Shown here: positions 47,046 to 59,325 of the stretch, piece by piece
Position numbering within the stretch: the first letter of the stretch is position 1
Layout of the letters: each line of letters opens with the position of its first letter
Program-made: the position numbers and the translations under genes
Source of the DNA: Saccharospirillaceae bacterium
GTDB lineage: Bacteria > Pseudomonadota > Gammaproteobacteria > Pseudomonadales > Oceanobacteraceae
NCBI GenBank assembly: GCA_022448365.1
Contig: JAKVCS010000003.1
Coordinates: forward strand, 806,001 to 870,000
Direction: 5' to 3'
DNA: 64,000 nt
The notes under the pieces: model-generated
What the model saw: the letters and a program-made list of their open reading frames with translations, nothing else
Database searches by the model: none
Told to the model about the DNA's origin: nothing

Positions 47046-48947
47046 TTACTTCATCAGATCCAGTAATAGCTTGTTCAACTTAGCCACATAGTCGCCAGGT
47101 TGCTTCAGCTGACTGCCTTCCGCCAGTTGCGCCTGAGCATGAATAATCTGGGTTAATTCATTGAAGCGATCTTCATCCTGCTCAGCATCCAAACGTTCAA
47201 TCAGTGGGTGAGTTGGATTGACTTCCAGAGCAACTTCCACTTCCGGCATTTGTTGGCCAGCCGCTTCCATCATGCGGCGCATATGACCACCCATATCGTA
47301 TTGACCCACCACCAGGCACGCCGGGGAATCGGTCAGACGGGAAGTAACACGCACTTCTTTCACATCACCTTCAAGAGCTTTTTGCAGGCGTTCAACCAGA
47401 TCTTTGTGGCTCTCTTCCAGCTCTTTTTGCTGGGTCTTTTCAGATTCGTCGGCCAGCTCATCCAGATCCAGTTCGCCTTTGGTTACGTCCTGGAACACTT
47501 TGCCATCAAACTCGTTCAGGTGACTTACCATCCACTCGTCAACCCGATCAGTTAACAGTAATACTTCAACACCTTTGTTTTTAAAGTACTCCAGGTGAGG
47601 GCTGGTCGATGCAGCAGCGTGGTTATCACCGGTGATGAAATACACTTTCTTCTGTCCTTCGCGCATGCGCGCAACATAGTCTTCCAGACCGACAGTCTGA
47701 GTGGAACTTTCACTCTGAGTGGTCGCAAAACGGAACAGTTTGGCAATTTTTTCTTTGTTAGCAAAATCTTCCGCCGGGCCTTCTTTCAGTACTTCACCAA
47801 ACTGGCTCCAGAATTCCTGATACTGTTCCGGCTTGTTTTTTGCCATCTTAGTCAGTGTGTCCAGTACACGTTTCACCAGCGCACTGCGCATGGAATCAAC
47901 CTGTTTATCCTGCTGCAGAATTTCACGGGACACGTTCAGCGAAAGATCGTTGGAGTCTAAAACACCTTTGACGAAACGCAGGTACATCGGCAGGAACTGC
48001 TCGGCGTCGTCCATGATAAAGACACGCTGTACGTACAACTTTAGGCCACGGGTTACTTCGCGGTTCCACATGTCAAACGGAGCTTTGGCCGGGATATACA
48101 GCAGGCTGGTGTAATCCAGTTTGCCTTCTACACGGTTGTGCATCCAGGTCAGCGGCTCATTCCAGTCATGGGAAACGTGCTTGTAGAATTCTTTGTAGTC
48201 TTCGTCACTGAGGTCCGACTTCGGTACCGTCCAAAGCGCTTTTGCTTCATTCACTGCTTCCGGAATCTGCTTGTTATCACCGTCTTCCTCTTCGGAAGAC
48301 ACTTCTTGTGGTAGAAATACCGGTACCGCAATGTGGTCAGAATATTTCTTGATCAGTGAACGCAGACGGAAGTTATCAGCAAACTCCTCTTCACCGTCTT
48401 TCAGGTGCAGAGTAATGCGTGTACCGCGTTCGGCTTTGTCGATGCTTTCCAGCGTGAAGTCACCTTCACCTGCCGATTCCCAACGCGTACCCGAGTCGGC
48501 TGCTTCGCCAGCACGACGGGTTTCAACCGTCACTCGGTCAGCAACAATAAAAGCCGAATAGAAACCCACACCAAACTGGCCGATAAGCTGCGAATCTTTC
48601 GCCTGATCACCACTCAACTGGCTCAGGAACTCTGCAGTCCCGGACTTAGCAATGGTGCCGAGGTGATTCACCACATCATCGCGATTCATACCGATGCCGT
48701 TGTCGTCGATGGTGACGGTTTTCGCTTCGGCATCAAAGTCGATGTGCACCGCCAGCTCACTGCTGCCCTCGAACAGGCCATCGTTCTGAAGCGCTTCAAA
48801 ACGCAACTTGTCACAGGCATCCGAAGCGTTGGATACCAACTCTCGCAGGAAGATTTCTTTGTTGGAGTACAAAGAGTGAATCATCAGATGTAACAACTGC
48901 TTCACTTCGGTCTTAAAGCCCAGTGTTTCTTTACTGGCAGCGGTCAT
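47046..48947 (-). CDS. htpG: molecular chaperone HtpG (Hsp90)
   Basis: This is a 633-residue cytosolic Hsp90. The ATPase domain carries [31 protein letters not shown] and [15 protein letters not shown]. The middle and dimerisation domains are complete, so the length is normal. It lacks an MEEVD tail, as expected in bacteria. AAAGGAG lies before the ATG, and a sigma-32-type promoter lies about 50-80 bases upstream, consistent with heat-shock control. Confidence 0.97.
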   Translation of the reverse strand: MTAASKETLGFKTEVKQLLHLMIHSLYSNKEIFLRELVSNASDACDKLRFEALQNDGLFEGSSELAVHIDFDAEAKTVTIDDNGIGMNRDDVVNHLGTIAKSGTAEFLSQLSGDQAKDSQLIGQFGVGFYSAFIVADRVTVETRRAGEAADSGTRWESAGEGDFTLESIDKAERGTRITLHLKDGEEEFADNFRLRSLIKKYSDHIAVPVFLPQEVSSEEEDGDNKQIPEAVNEAKALWTVPKSDLSDEDYKEFYKHVSHDWNEPLTWMHNRVEGKLDYTSLLYIPAKAPFDMWNREVTRGLKLYVQRVFIMDDAEQFLPMYLRFVKGVLDSNDLSLNVSREILQQDKQVDSMRSALVKRVLDTLTKMAKNKPEQYQEFWSQFGEVLKEGPAEDFANKEKIAKLFRFATTQSESSTQTVGLEDYVARMREGQKKVYFITGDNHAAASTSPHLEYFKNKGVEVLLLTDRVDEWMVSHLNEFDGKVFQDVTKGELDLDELADESEKTQQKELEESHKDLVERLQKALEGDVKEVRVTSRLTDSPACLVVGQYDMGGHMRRMMEAAGQQMPEVEVALEVNPTHPLIERLDAEQDEDRFNELTQIIHAQAQLAEGSQLKQPGDYVAKLNKLLLDLMK

Positions 48948-48998
48948 GTATTGCTCCTTTCACTAGCTGAATCTTAAGTGCCATTTGTTCTGACCAAG

Positions 48999-49027
48999 TA
49001 TCTGGGGGCCGCAATTCAGAATTCAAG
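48999..49027 (-). promoter_or_regulatory. sigma-32-type heat-shock promoter of htpG
   Basis: On the minus strand CTTGAA (49027-49022) and CCCCAGATA (49007-48999) are separated by 14 bases. This closely follows the RpoH consensus CTTGAA-N(13-15)-CCCCATNT. Confidence 0.85.
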
Positions 49028-49157
49028 ACCTTAACTCTCTGGCACATCTGATTGTTTCAGAGCCATAACAATTTATCCCGCTTTTGGTACTTTTATTAAC
49101 AACTGTATCCCGTTAACATCCGTTCTCTTGTTAATGCTGATTTACACCGGACTCACT

Positions 49158-50711
49158 ATGGAACTTCTCAAACAAGCAAGGATAATACTATCGCTGGCAG
49201 CGATCACGCTGACCAACCAGACCCTGGCTGAACAACGCATCGATTATGACATTGATGATGACGGCCTGATCGAAATTAATACCCTAGAGGATCTCAATCA
49301 GATCCGTAACGAATTCGATACTGCGACGCGCCTGATAAAAGGTACACATCTTTACGGAAAGAACGATGGCTGCCCCGTTACAGAAGAAAGGAACGGTTGC
49401 CATGGTTATGAGCTGACCAGCGACCTGTCATTTGATACCAACAATAATGGCCAATTCGATGAGGGCGACAGCTTTTGGAACGACGGAAAAGGCTTTGCTC
49501 CATTTGGCCAGTATTCCCCAAAATTCGGCGCTGAATTCCACGGCAATGGCTTTACCATTCGCCACCTTTATATGAATTACCCTGATCAACGTTTTGTCGG
49601 TTTGTTCAGTTATAACGAAATGTCGTATATCCACGATCTGACGCTACAGGCCGAAATTATCGGTGGCATGCACAGTGGATCACTGTTGGGGCACGGCTGG
49701 CAAACACGCGTTGAAAACATCAAAGCATCAGTCAAAGTCAGCAGCGCCGATGACCAGGTTGGCGGCTTAGTTGGTATTCTTGAAGAAGGCTCATCGATCA
49801 AAAACGTAATCATTGACGCCGAGATGCACACCAACTTCCGTACCGGTGGCGTCGTCGGCCGCACCAGTGCCGTTGAACTGTCGGATATTGCCGCCAAAAG
49901 CAGCTTTACCAACTTCTCAACCACCAATGACGCACCCGGTTGGCGCAATATGGGCGCAATCACCGGCTGGAGTGATACCAGCAATTATCAGGCGATATAT
50001 ACCGACATTAGCAGCGATGTTGCGGCCGGTGTTGGTGGCATAATCGGAGTAGCGAATAAAGATAAACTGAAGAACTTGCTGGTTACCGGCAAAGTGACCA
50101 GCGCTTCCTCAGCCGCTGGAATTATTGGCAGCGATTACAGCGAATCTATGCAGGATACTGTAGAAATCAGCAATGCCATTAGCCTGCTGCACGTACCGGA
50201 AGAAATTTCTGCCGCCGGATTAATTCGCTCTGACAGCCGTTATAAAAGCGCCCTGTTCAGTGGCGCTTACTGGGCGACCGACCTGACCAACAGCAATCAA
50301 CGTATCGGCAATGATCCAGCTGGCACCAGTACAGTTCTGGCCAGCGATATTCAATGCGCAACGGCCGATGTGAATTGCAATGGCCTGCAATTTGGCAGCT
50401 TCAAAACAGCCACCAATGATGCTGGAGAAACGTTGTGGCAATTTGGCAGTAACACTGAAGCACCACAAGTGTTACTCATGGGACATTTGTATGGCGACAG
50501 AGATACCGATGGTAGCAGTGATACCTGGCCACAAATTATTACTGCGCCAACGAATCCTGAGCCAGAACCTGAACCTGAACCTGAACCTCAGCCAGAACCG
50601 AACCCAACACCCGGAAAAGATGACAACGACTCTTCCGGAGGCGCGATACTCTGGTTGCTGTTATTGGTACTTCCTGTATTGACCACTGGTCGAAGTAAGA
50701 GCGGGGTTTAG
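49158..50711 (+). CDS. exported GLUG-type protein with GlyGly-CTERM-like tail
   Basis: The 517-residue product has a signal peptide (about 1-25). IDYDIDDDGLIEINTLEDL, an Asp-rich calcium-type opening, follows, then GLUG-like repeats (DQVGGLVGI, GGVVGR, GGIIGVAN). A Pro-Glu linker (about 468-486) leads to SSGGAILWLLLLVLPVLTTGR, a GlyGly-CTERM-like sorting signal. Such tails are processed by rhombosortase for type II-exported surface proteins (family knowledge). I use the ATG at 49158; earlier starts at 49128 (TTG) and 49134 are possible. Probably a surface-associated protein. Confidence 0.8.
   Translation: MELLKQARIILSLAAITLTNQTLAEQRIDYDIDDDGLIEINTLEDLNQIRNEFDTATRLIKGTHLYGKNDGCPVTEERNGCHGYELTSDLSFDTNNNGQFDEGDSFWNDGKGFAPFGQYSPKFGAEFHGNGFTIRHLYMNYPDQRFVGLFSYNEMSYIHDLTLQAEIIGGMHSGSLLGHGWQTRVENIKASVKVSSADDQVGGLVGILEEGSSIKNVIIDAEMHTNFRTGGVVGRTSAVELSDIAAKSSFTNFSTTNDAPGWRNMGAITGWSDTSNYQAIYTDISSDVAAGVGGIIGVANKDKLKNLLVTGKVTSASSAAGIIGSDYSESMQDTVEISNAISLLHVPEEISAAGLIRSDSRYKSALFSGAYWATDLTNSNQRIGNDPAGTSTVLASDIQCATADVNCNGLQFGSFKTATNDAGETLWQFGSNTEAPQVLLMGHLYGDRDTDGSSDTWPQIITAPTNPEPEPEPEPEPQPEPNPTPGKDDNDSSGGAILWLLLLVLPVLTTGRSKSGV
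50565..50588 (+). repeat. GAACCT hexanucleotide repeat, four copies
   Basis: Four perfect tandem GAACCT units encode the Pro-Glu linker of the GlyGly-CTERM-like protein. Copy changes would alter linker length without breaking the frame. Confidence 0.85.
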
Positions 50712-51018
50712 GCCGCTGACGGATCTTTCTGAGCGCTTAAAGGCTATTAACAGGCTTTTAAGCGCCATCAAGGTGTCTCAGGTGCGACCTTGCCAATCGT
50801 CATGGCGCATTTGTTATAACTTCACAATTTTATAATGCCACTTTATAAAACGTTCTTTGCTAAAAGCGTCCAGATCAGGGGCCAACGGCAGACATAAAGT
50901 ATCTAATCAAGCCAGATTCCTCGCTCAGGTTTGCCTGATCGAACAGTCCATGAGTAACATGCTTCTATAAATTACATATTCCAGGGCAGGATACGTCTCA
51001 ACCCAGAGAGATTCAGCC
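50712..51018. other. spacer of about 307 bases with an inverted repeat
   Basis: No gene seen. It holds GCGCTTAAA (50733-50741) and TTTAAGCGC (50757-50765), a 9-bp inverted repeat just after the GLUG-type gene. There is no T run, so termination is uncertain. The rest is AT-rich and probably contains the promoter of the next gene. Confidence 0.45.
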
Positions 51019-51711
51019 ATGCAATTTGTAGTACGTCTGACCAGTTTCCTGCCGTTATTTCTTTATGCAATCTGCTCGCACGCCAATGATCGCAATGACT
51101 TGCTGAGTACAGAAATTGGTGGCTATCAGGTTTCTACCGCGTTCTCTGCTTATGTCTTCTTTGAGGGAGAGCCGAAATTCCGCAAGCAGCTGAAGCAGGC
51201 CATTCAACAACAAAATAACCGGGTTGCGGCGCTGAACCGTTTCCCTGAAGTGAAACAACAGTGGCAACTGGCTGCTGATTTTATTAACGACAATGAAGAA
51301 GCTGCTGGCGATGGCACCGATCGTCGCCTTGATACTTCCTTAGCGGTTTATATGAACGAGCTGTATCGTCGCATCAGAACTGCCCTGGAAACCCAGCCAA
51401 GGGGATTGAGCAGTGGCTACCTGGAAACCCGTCTGCAATTTGAAAAAGTAATCGCCCAGTATATCGGCTATACCTCCACCTCAATGGGCGTGTACCACAG
51501 CGATGAAACCATCGAAGAAAGTGTGGCCAAATATTCCCAACTACTGGAACAGACTCGCAATAAAAACCGCGATTACAACGCACTGGTGCGAAAATGGAAT
51601 TTTATTAAAAAAAGCATGTTAGCGGGAACCTCTGCACCCTTTGTGACATTGCACACAGCGCAAAAAATTCGCCAGCTTATGGCGGACGTTTATGGCGAAA
51701 AGTTGTCCTGA
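51019..51711 (+). CDS. secreted protein of unknown function
   Basis: The 230-residue product has a signal peptide (1 to about 22, ending SHA) and a mature part that is almost entirely helical, without cysteines or a hydrophobic anchor. It is probably periplasmic. I recognise no domain. It is a single gene convergent with rarD. Confidence 0.7.
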   Translation: MQFVVRLTSFLPLFLYAICSHANDRNDLLSTEIGGYQVSTAFSAYVFFEGEPKFRKQLKQAIQQQNNRVAALNRFPEVKQQWQLAADFINDNEEAAGDGTDRRLDTSLAVYMNELYRRIRTALETQPRGLSSGYLETRLQFEKVIAQYIGYTSTSMGVYHSDETIEESVAKYSQLLEQTRNKNRDYNALVRKWNFIKKSMLAGTSAPFVTLHTAQKIRQLMADVYGEKLS

Positions 51712-51760
51712 TGAGGTTCTGATGCGCCAAAGAAAGTGATGTAGGTAAAAGTCACCACGG

Positions 51761-52645
51761 CTACGTTTTACCGCGTTGCACCACCCCATGAATAATTAAC
51801 AGCAGCAATGCCAGCCAGATGAATATGAAGGTCAATGCTTTAATCCAATTCAACTCTTCACCAAATACCTGAGTAGCCAGAATCAATGCAATGGTTGGTG
51901 CCAGGTACTGAATAAAACCAAGCGTGGTTAACGGTAGATGTTTAGCGGCAATCGCAAACCAGATCAGAGGTGCTGTGGTTACGACCCCCGACAAAAATAA
52001 CTTACCCAATTCCAGATTACTGGTCGTTAACACTCCACCCTCTATCCACAACAGATAACCTAATGCAACAGGTGTAACCATAGCGGTTTCAAACCACAAG
52101 CCAGTATAAGCATCTGTGGGTGCCAACTTACGCAATAAACCATAGAAACCAAAGGTAAATGCCAGCATCAAAGTCACCCAAGGCAAATAACCTAACGCAA
52201 CCACCTGAATTGCCACGCCAACGGCAGCCATGGAGAGTGCAATCCATTGAACCTTTATTAATCTTTCCTTCAGGAACAGCATGCCAAGAAAAATGGAAAC
52301 CAGCGGGTTAATGTAATAACCCATACTGGCTTCGAGTACTTTGTCTTCGCTCACAGCCCAAATAAACGTCAGCCAATTGAGTGCGATCAATAATGAACTG
52401 CCAAGCATCGCCAACAGCTTTTTTCGGCTTTTAAGAATATCGGCAATGCCGGTGGCTTTATAACTGAACCACACCAAGGCTGAAACAAGAAAAAACGACC
52501 ACACCACCCGATTAGCCAGAATTTCGAGCGGTGCAACATGGGAAACCCATTTAAAATACAGAGGAGACAGCCCCCACCAGGCGAAGGCTAAAACAGCGAA
52601 CAGTGCTCCGCGGTTTGAATCATTTGAAGGATGACTCTGATTCAT
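51761..52645 (-). CDS. rarD: EamA-family transporter RarD
   Basis: This 294-residue integral membrane protein has ten predicted helices in the drug/metabolite transporter fold. FAWWGLSPLYFKWVSHVAPLEILANRVVWS is typical of RarD, a putative permease linked to chloramphenicol sensitivity or amino-acid export in other bacteria. The substrate here is unknown. It is a single gene. Confidence 0.9.
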   Translation of the reverse strand: MNQSHPSNDSNRGALFAVLAFAWWGLSPLYFKWVSHVAPLEILANRVVWSFFLVSALVWFSYKATGIADILKSRKKLLAMLGSSLLIALNWLTFIWAVSEDKVLEASMGYYINPLVSIFLGMLFLKERLIKVQWIALSMAAVGVAIQVVALGYLPWVTLMLAFTFGFYGLLRKLAPTDAYTGLWFETAMVTPVALGYLLWIEGGVLTTSNLELGKLFLSGVVTTAPLIWFAIAAKHLPLTTLGFIQYLAPTIALILATQVFGEELNWIKALTFIFIWLALLLLIIHGVVQRGKT

Positions 52646-52713
52646 ATTGACCTGATAATCAAAACGCGGAGATTAACGACTTTCTGACCGCTTAGCCAGT
52701 TAAGTTTTGTACA

Positions 52714-54237
52714 TCAGTAGAATTCCCGCAAACACCGATGCCTCTCAGCCAGAGCATCGTCTGGCATCAAGTCAGTCACAATAGCAGCTGATGGCATTCC
52801 ACAGTTTTTAATATTGGCGATATTTCCCGTGGTGATGCCTCCAATGCAGGTCAGTGGAAATTCCTGCCCTACCCGCGCGCACCAGTTAGTTAAGTTAGTG
52901 TATCCCAGCGGTGGATATTTCAACTTTTTCGATAACGGTGGATGAACCGGGCCAAAAGCAATATAAGACGGCTTAAATGCACGGGCACGGGCAATTTCCC
53001 ATTCGGTATGAGTACTGACTCCCAAAGCCAACTCCGCTTGTGAAATCGCCAACAGGTTAGCCTCCAGCATATCTTCCTGACCCAAATGCACACCGTAAGC
53101 ACCAAGCTCAATGGCCATCGGCCAGTCGTCATTAATATACAGTGGAATATTGTGTTGCTGACACAACTCGATAGCAGTTTTCATATCACGGGCATAACTA
53201 CCAGCGCCATATTGTTGTTCATACAAGTCCGGTGACTTTACCCGCCACTGCAAGGTATCTACCCCCAGCTCCAGCAGAGTATTCAGCCATTCAAGATTAT
53301 CAACCAGACCATATAATCCCAGAGGCTGGGCTACGTTTGGAAAGTTAGTTTCGGACTGTTCAGATAAAGGTAAAACGAGAGGCCACTGTTCCGCCGGTAG
53401 ATTACCCAAACCGTTTTTATCGATTGCTGTGGCCCAGGCATTTAAATAACCGGAAGGTGTATCTGATGCTTGTTGAATAATCTGACTCATGGTGGCCGAC
53501 GCTAACAATAACGCATCATAAATACGCTCACCATTTGCCAGATAAGTTGCAATAGCAGAGGCAAAATGACAACCCGTACCATGTACTTTTTTATCGATAC
53601 GTCGCTGCTGAATAATAAACTGAGTCAACACGGCTTGTTCTGGTTCGGATAAATCAGAACCGCCAAAACACAAACTCTGAACAGCATTTGAATCGATATC
53701 AGAATCACCGCCGCTGATCACTACATAAAGAACACCGGCCTGCTGCAAAGCTTTTCCGGCTTCAACAGGGGTTTTACAACCTGTAAGCAGCCGAGCTTCC
53801 GATTGATTCGGAGTCACCACATCAACCAACGGCAGCAGTTGCTTTACCAGGAATAATTCGCCAGAGGTCAAACCACCCTGCGACGCAGATAACACCGGGT
53901 CCCAGATTACCCAACCGCCTGGTAACTCATTTTTATATTCGCTCAGCTTGTCGGCCAACCAATTGATAAAAGCTTCGTCTTTAGGAAACCAACCAATTTT
54001 AATAGCCTGCGGCAAACCATCTTTTTTTAATGACAGCCACTGTTGCTGCAGAAATTCGACAGATACCGTTTCAACAGCATCAACACCAAAGCTGCTTTGT
54101 GCGGTGAGTGCACTGACCAGAGTGCCACACTCGACATCGAGTGCGTGTGTCATTTTCAAATCGGCTTGAAGTCCGGCTCCGGCACAAGTGTCCGATGCAC
54201 TGATCGCCCAGATTTTTTTGCGGTTGGTTTCATTCAT
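52714..54237 (-). CDS. thiDE: ThiD-ThiE fusion: HMP-P kinase and thiamine phosphate synthase
   Basis: The 507-residue bifunctional enzyme phosphorylates hydroxymethylpyrimidine phosphate (ThiD half, about 1-270) and joins it to the thiazole phosphate (ThiE half, about 300-507). The ThiD half has ASDTCAGAGLQADLKM and TGCHFASAI. The ThiE half has INDDWPMAIELGAYGVHLGQED and a CIGGIT phosphate-binding loop. I use the ATG at 54237; one at 54252 adds five residues and neither has a strong ribosome site. It is the last gene of the thiamine operon, separated from thiG by 161 bases. Confidence 0.93.
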   Translation of the reverse strand: MNETNRKKIWAISASDTCAGAGLQADLKMTHALDVECGTLVSALTAQSSFGVDAVETVSVEFLQQQWLSLKKDGLPQAIKIGWFPKDEAFINWLADKLSEYKNELPGGWVIWDPVLSASQGGLTSGELFLVKQLLPLVDVVTPNQSEARLLTGCKTPVEAGKALQQAGVLYVVISGGDSDIDSNAVQSLCFGGSDLSEPEQAVLTQFIIQQRRIDKKVHGTGCHFASAIATYLANGERIYDALLLASATMSQIIQQASDTPSGYLNAWATAIDKNGLGNLPAEQWPLVLPLSEQSETNFPNVAQPLGLYGLVDNLEWLNTLLELGVDTLQWRVKSPDLYEQQYGAGSYARDMKTAIELCQQHNIPLYINDDWPMAIELGAYGVHLGQEDMLEANLLAISQAELALGVSTHTEWEIARARAFKPSYIAFGPVHPPLSKKLKYPPLGYTNLTNWCARVGQEFPLTCIGGITTGNIANIKNCGMPSAAIVTDLMPDDALAERHRCLREFY

Positions 54238-54294
54238 AGTCGAATCAATCATTCGGGAACGTCAAATAAATACAGTGTTGTTTTTGAGAGCAGC

Positions 54295-54352
54295 GACAGG
54301 ATGTCACGTCCGCGCGGCAGAGCCAGGGATGGCCCTTCGGCGCGGGCGGCAA
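54295..54352. repeat. intergenic multi-hairpin element with GGA loops
   Basis: GACAGGATGTC (54295-54305) and GCCAGGGATGGC (54322-54333) are small palindromes with GGA-containing loops. A further GC-rich pairing links GTCCGCGC with GCGCGGGC. It resembles dispersed palindromic elements of marine gammaproteobacteria and sits between thiG and thiDE. I see only one copy in this window. Confidence 0.45.
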
Positions 54353-54398
54353 AAAATAACACTGTGTTTATTTTCTGCTGCGCCATTTTAAAAAGCTA

Positions 54399-55205
54399 TT
54401 AACTCTGATGCCAAAATGGCATGCCTAATGTCGGTGTAGATGCACTGGCCGCCTGGCGTTCCTGCATCATGCCAGCTTCGTAAGCCATACGACCGGCATT
54501 AACCGCATCATAAAAAGCCTTAGCCATCAGCACCGGATCATGAGCTTTAGCCACTGCAGTATTTAATAACACTGCATCAAAGCCCAGTTCCATCGCATCC
54601 ATTGCCTGGGAAGGTTTGCCCAGGCCAGCATCAATAATTAATACTTCATCAGCGAGGCGTTCACGTAACGTAGTGAGCTGATGGCGGTTTAACAAACCTT
54701 TGCCAGTACCAATCGGAGCGCCCCAAGGCATCACCGCCGGGCAACCAACGGCTAATAATTCCTTGCATAACACCAAGTCATCGGTGCAATACGGCAGCAC
54801 TTTGAAACCCTGCTGAACCAATGTTTCGGCCGCTTTTACCAACTGAGTCGTATGTGGCTGAAGAGTGTAATCGTCCCCGATTACTTCCAGCTTGATCCAG
54901 TCGGTTTTAAACAGTTCCCGCGCCATATTCGCTAACAGCACCGCTTCTTCAGCGGTATGACAACCAGCGGTGTTTGGCAGGATTTTACAGCCACTCTGAT
55001 CGATAAAGTGTTGTACATACTGCCAATGGCCGTTGTCAGCAACCTGCTGTGCGGTTTGACGGCGCAACGACAAGGTGACAAATCCGGGCTTTCCGGCAAT
55101 CAGGCTATCACGCATAATTTCCGGCGACGGGTACATAGAGGTTCCCAACCACAAGCGGCCATGTATTTCTTCGCCTGCGATACGTATCGTTTTTTCAGTT
55201 GTCAT
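54399..55205 (-). CDS. thiG: thiazole synthase ThiG
   Basis: This 268-residue TIM-barrel enzyme forms the thiazole phosphate of thiamine from deoxyxylulose phosphate, dehydroglycine and ThiS-thiocarboxylate. The motifs RLWLGTSMYPSPEIM and LPNTAGCHTAEEAVLLA are intact. The Schiff-base lysine is in WIKLEVIGD, and GAPIGTGKGL and IIDAGLGKPSQA are also present. It begins 2 bases after thiS and is part of the thiC-O-S-G-DE operon. Confidence 0.95.
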   Translation of the reverse strand: MTTEKTIRIAGEEIHGRLWLGTSMYPSPEIMRDSLIAGKPGFVTLSLRRQTAQQVADNGHWQYVQHFIDQSGCKILPNTAGCHTAEEAVLLANMARELFKTDWIKLEVIGDDYTLQPHTTQLVKAAETLVQQGFKVLPYCTDDLVLCKELLAVGCPAVMPWGAPIGTGKGLLNRHQLTTLRERLADEVLIIDAGLGKPSQAMDAMELGFDAVLLNTAVAKAHDPVLMAKAFYDAVNAGRMAYEAGMMQERQAASASTPTLGMPFWHQS

Positions 55206-55207
55206 AG

Positions 55208-55426
55208 CTAACCGCCGGTTATTGCACCAAGAATATCTAACCTATCGTTATCGTTAAGGATGGTCTCAGCGTACTGCGATGCCGGAACAATCGCCTGATT
55301 CAGCGCAACTACAATATTACTGTTAATCACACCTTCGTCTGCCCCATATTCCAGAACAACCAACAGCTGTAGCAACGTCTCAATATTTTCGAAACGTTTC
55401 TGCTCACCGTTTATTGCAAGATTCAC
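55208..55426 (-). CDS. thiS: sulfur carrier protein ThiS
   Basis: The 72-residue ubiquitin-like protein ends in GAITGG, the diglycine tail that is thiocarboxylated to supply sulfur to ThiG. VALNQAIVPASQY is typical of the family. It sits between thiO and thiG with gaps of 1-2 bases. No thiF was seen in the window, so the activating enzyme must be elsewhere. Confidence 0.95.
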   Translation of the reverse strand: MNLAINGEQKRFENIETLLQLLVVLEYGADEGVINSNIVVALNQAIVPASQYAETILNDNDRLDILGAITGG

Positions 55427-55427
55427 A

Positions 55428-58485
<3,058 letters not shown>

Positions 58486-58528
58486 TTATCAAGTAATCAC
58501 AGAAAAACGATCAGGCAGACAGCAGCAA

Positions 58529-58551
58529 GAAAGAAAAAGACGGCGTGCCGC
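58529..58551 (-). terminator. possible terminator in the thiC leader
   Basis: On the minus strand a short GC-rich hairpin (CGGCACGCCG, 58541-58550) is followed by TCTTTTTCTTTC. The stem is only three or four base pairs, so it is a weak candidate for the riboswitch's expression platform. Confidence 0.35.
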
Positions 58552-58581
58552 ACAGCACAATACGCGACGCATCCAGGAGAG

Positions 58582-58620
58582 TTGTTAATACCCGGCCGAT
58601 ATATTACGCGGGATTAACAA
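58582..58620 (-). other. leader hairpin downstream of the TPP aptamer
   Basis: TTGTTAAT-CCCG and CGGG-(A)TTAACAA form a 12-bp stem with one bulge immediately after the aptamer. It could be part of the switch that controls thiC, but no T run follows. Confidence 0.5.
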
Positions 58621-58626
58621 CGGCTT

Positions 58627-58721
58627 TTCTGTTTCCTACGCTGGCTTTAACCAGATCAGGTTCAACGGGATCCGCTTATGCGATCTCAGCTCTGCATTGC
58701 AGCAAGAGCACCCCGACAGAA
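58627..58721 (-). promoter_or_regulatory. TPP riboswitch (THI element)
   Basis: The minus strand carries GGGGTGC, GCTGAGAT, TTGAACCTGATCTGG and GCCAGCGTAGGAAAC in the right order for a thi-box aptamer. The P1 arms TTCTGT and ACAGAA close it. It precedes thiC. Confidence 0.96.
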
Positions 58722-58799
58722 TTCGCTGAAAATGATACGGCGACCGATTTCAGGTTACAAGCCCGAAATTCAAAGTCGCCGTTAGCTGTTACTACTAAT

Positions 58800-58816
58800 G
58801 GCTCAACACATGAGCC
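58800..58816. repeat. inverted repeat beyond the DUF2147 gene
   Basis: GGCTCA-ACACA-TGAGCC forms a 6-bp stem-loop just after the DUF2147 gene's stop. Without a T run it is only a possible weak terminator. Confidence 0.35.
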
Positions 58817-58827
58817 GATTAAATGAT

Positions 58828-59325
58828 TTATTCCGCCGCTACCGCTTCAGTCGGTTCGGCGGCTGCAGGAAGCACAACAGGCTCAGCCGGTTCTTCATAA
58901 CGCAACCACTCCTGGCTACGACCAATCCAGGATACGCCGATGTAACCCCGCACTTCGATGGTTTGACCGTCTTCGGCGACTTCCAGCTGAGACTTGTAAA
59001 TCGAGCCGGATTTGGGATCAAGAATACGACCGCTTTCCCAAACACCTTCCTCCTCACGCTCAAGACCCCACATAAACGTCAGACCTTTGATGGGTTTATT
59101 ATGGAATTCGTCCGGACATTCTTCACAGCTTTTGCCTTTATCGTCTTCGCGTAATAACTCAACGATTGTGCCTTGAAGTTTGCCGTCTTCAGCGATGGAG
59201 ATTTCCACCACAGATGCTCTGGAACCGTCTTCATCATCGATGGTTACCCAACGACCTTCAGCGATGTCTGCGTGGGTGGATAGTGAGAACAGGCCCATTA
59301 CGGCCGTAGCGATTAGCTTTTTCAT
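58828..59325 (-). CDS. DUF2147-type exported protein
   Basis: The 165-residue product has a signal peptide (1 to about 19, ending THA). The DUF2147 pattern WVTIDDEDG...VVEI, WESGRILDPKSGSIYKSQLEV and RGYIGVSWIGRSQEWLR follows. A CEEC pair sits near 67-70, and the tail is Ala/Glu/Pro-rich. The family is of unknown function and periplasmic. It is a single gene divergent from the DUF4397 lipoprotein gene. Confidence 0.87.
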   Translation of the reverse strand: MKKLIATAVMGLFSLSTHADIAEGRWVTIDDEDGSRASVVEISIAEDGKLQGTIVELLREDDKGKSCEECPDEFHNKPIKGLTFMWGLEREEEGVWESGRILDPKSGSIYKSQLEVAEDGQTIEVRGYIGVSWIGRSQEWLRYEEPAEPVVLPAAAEPTEAVAAE

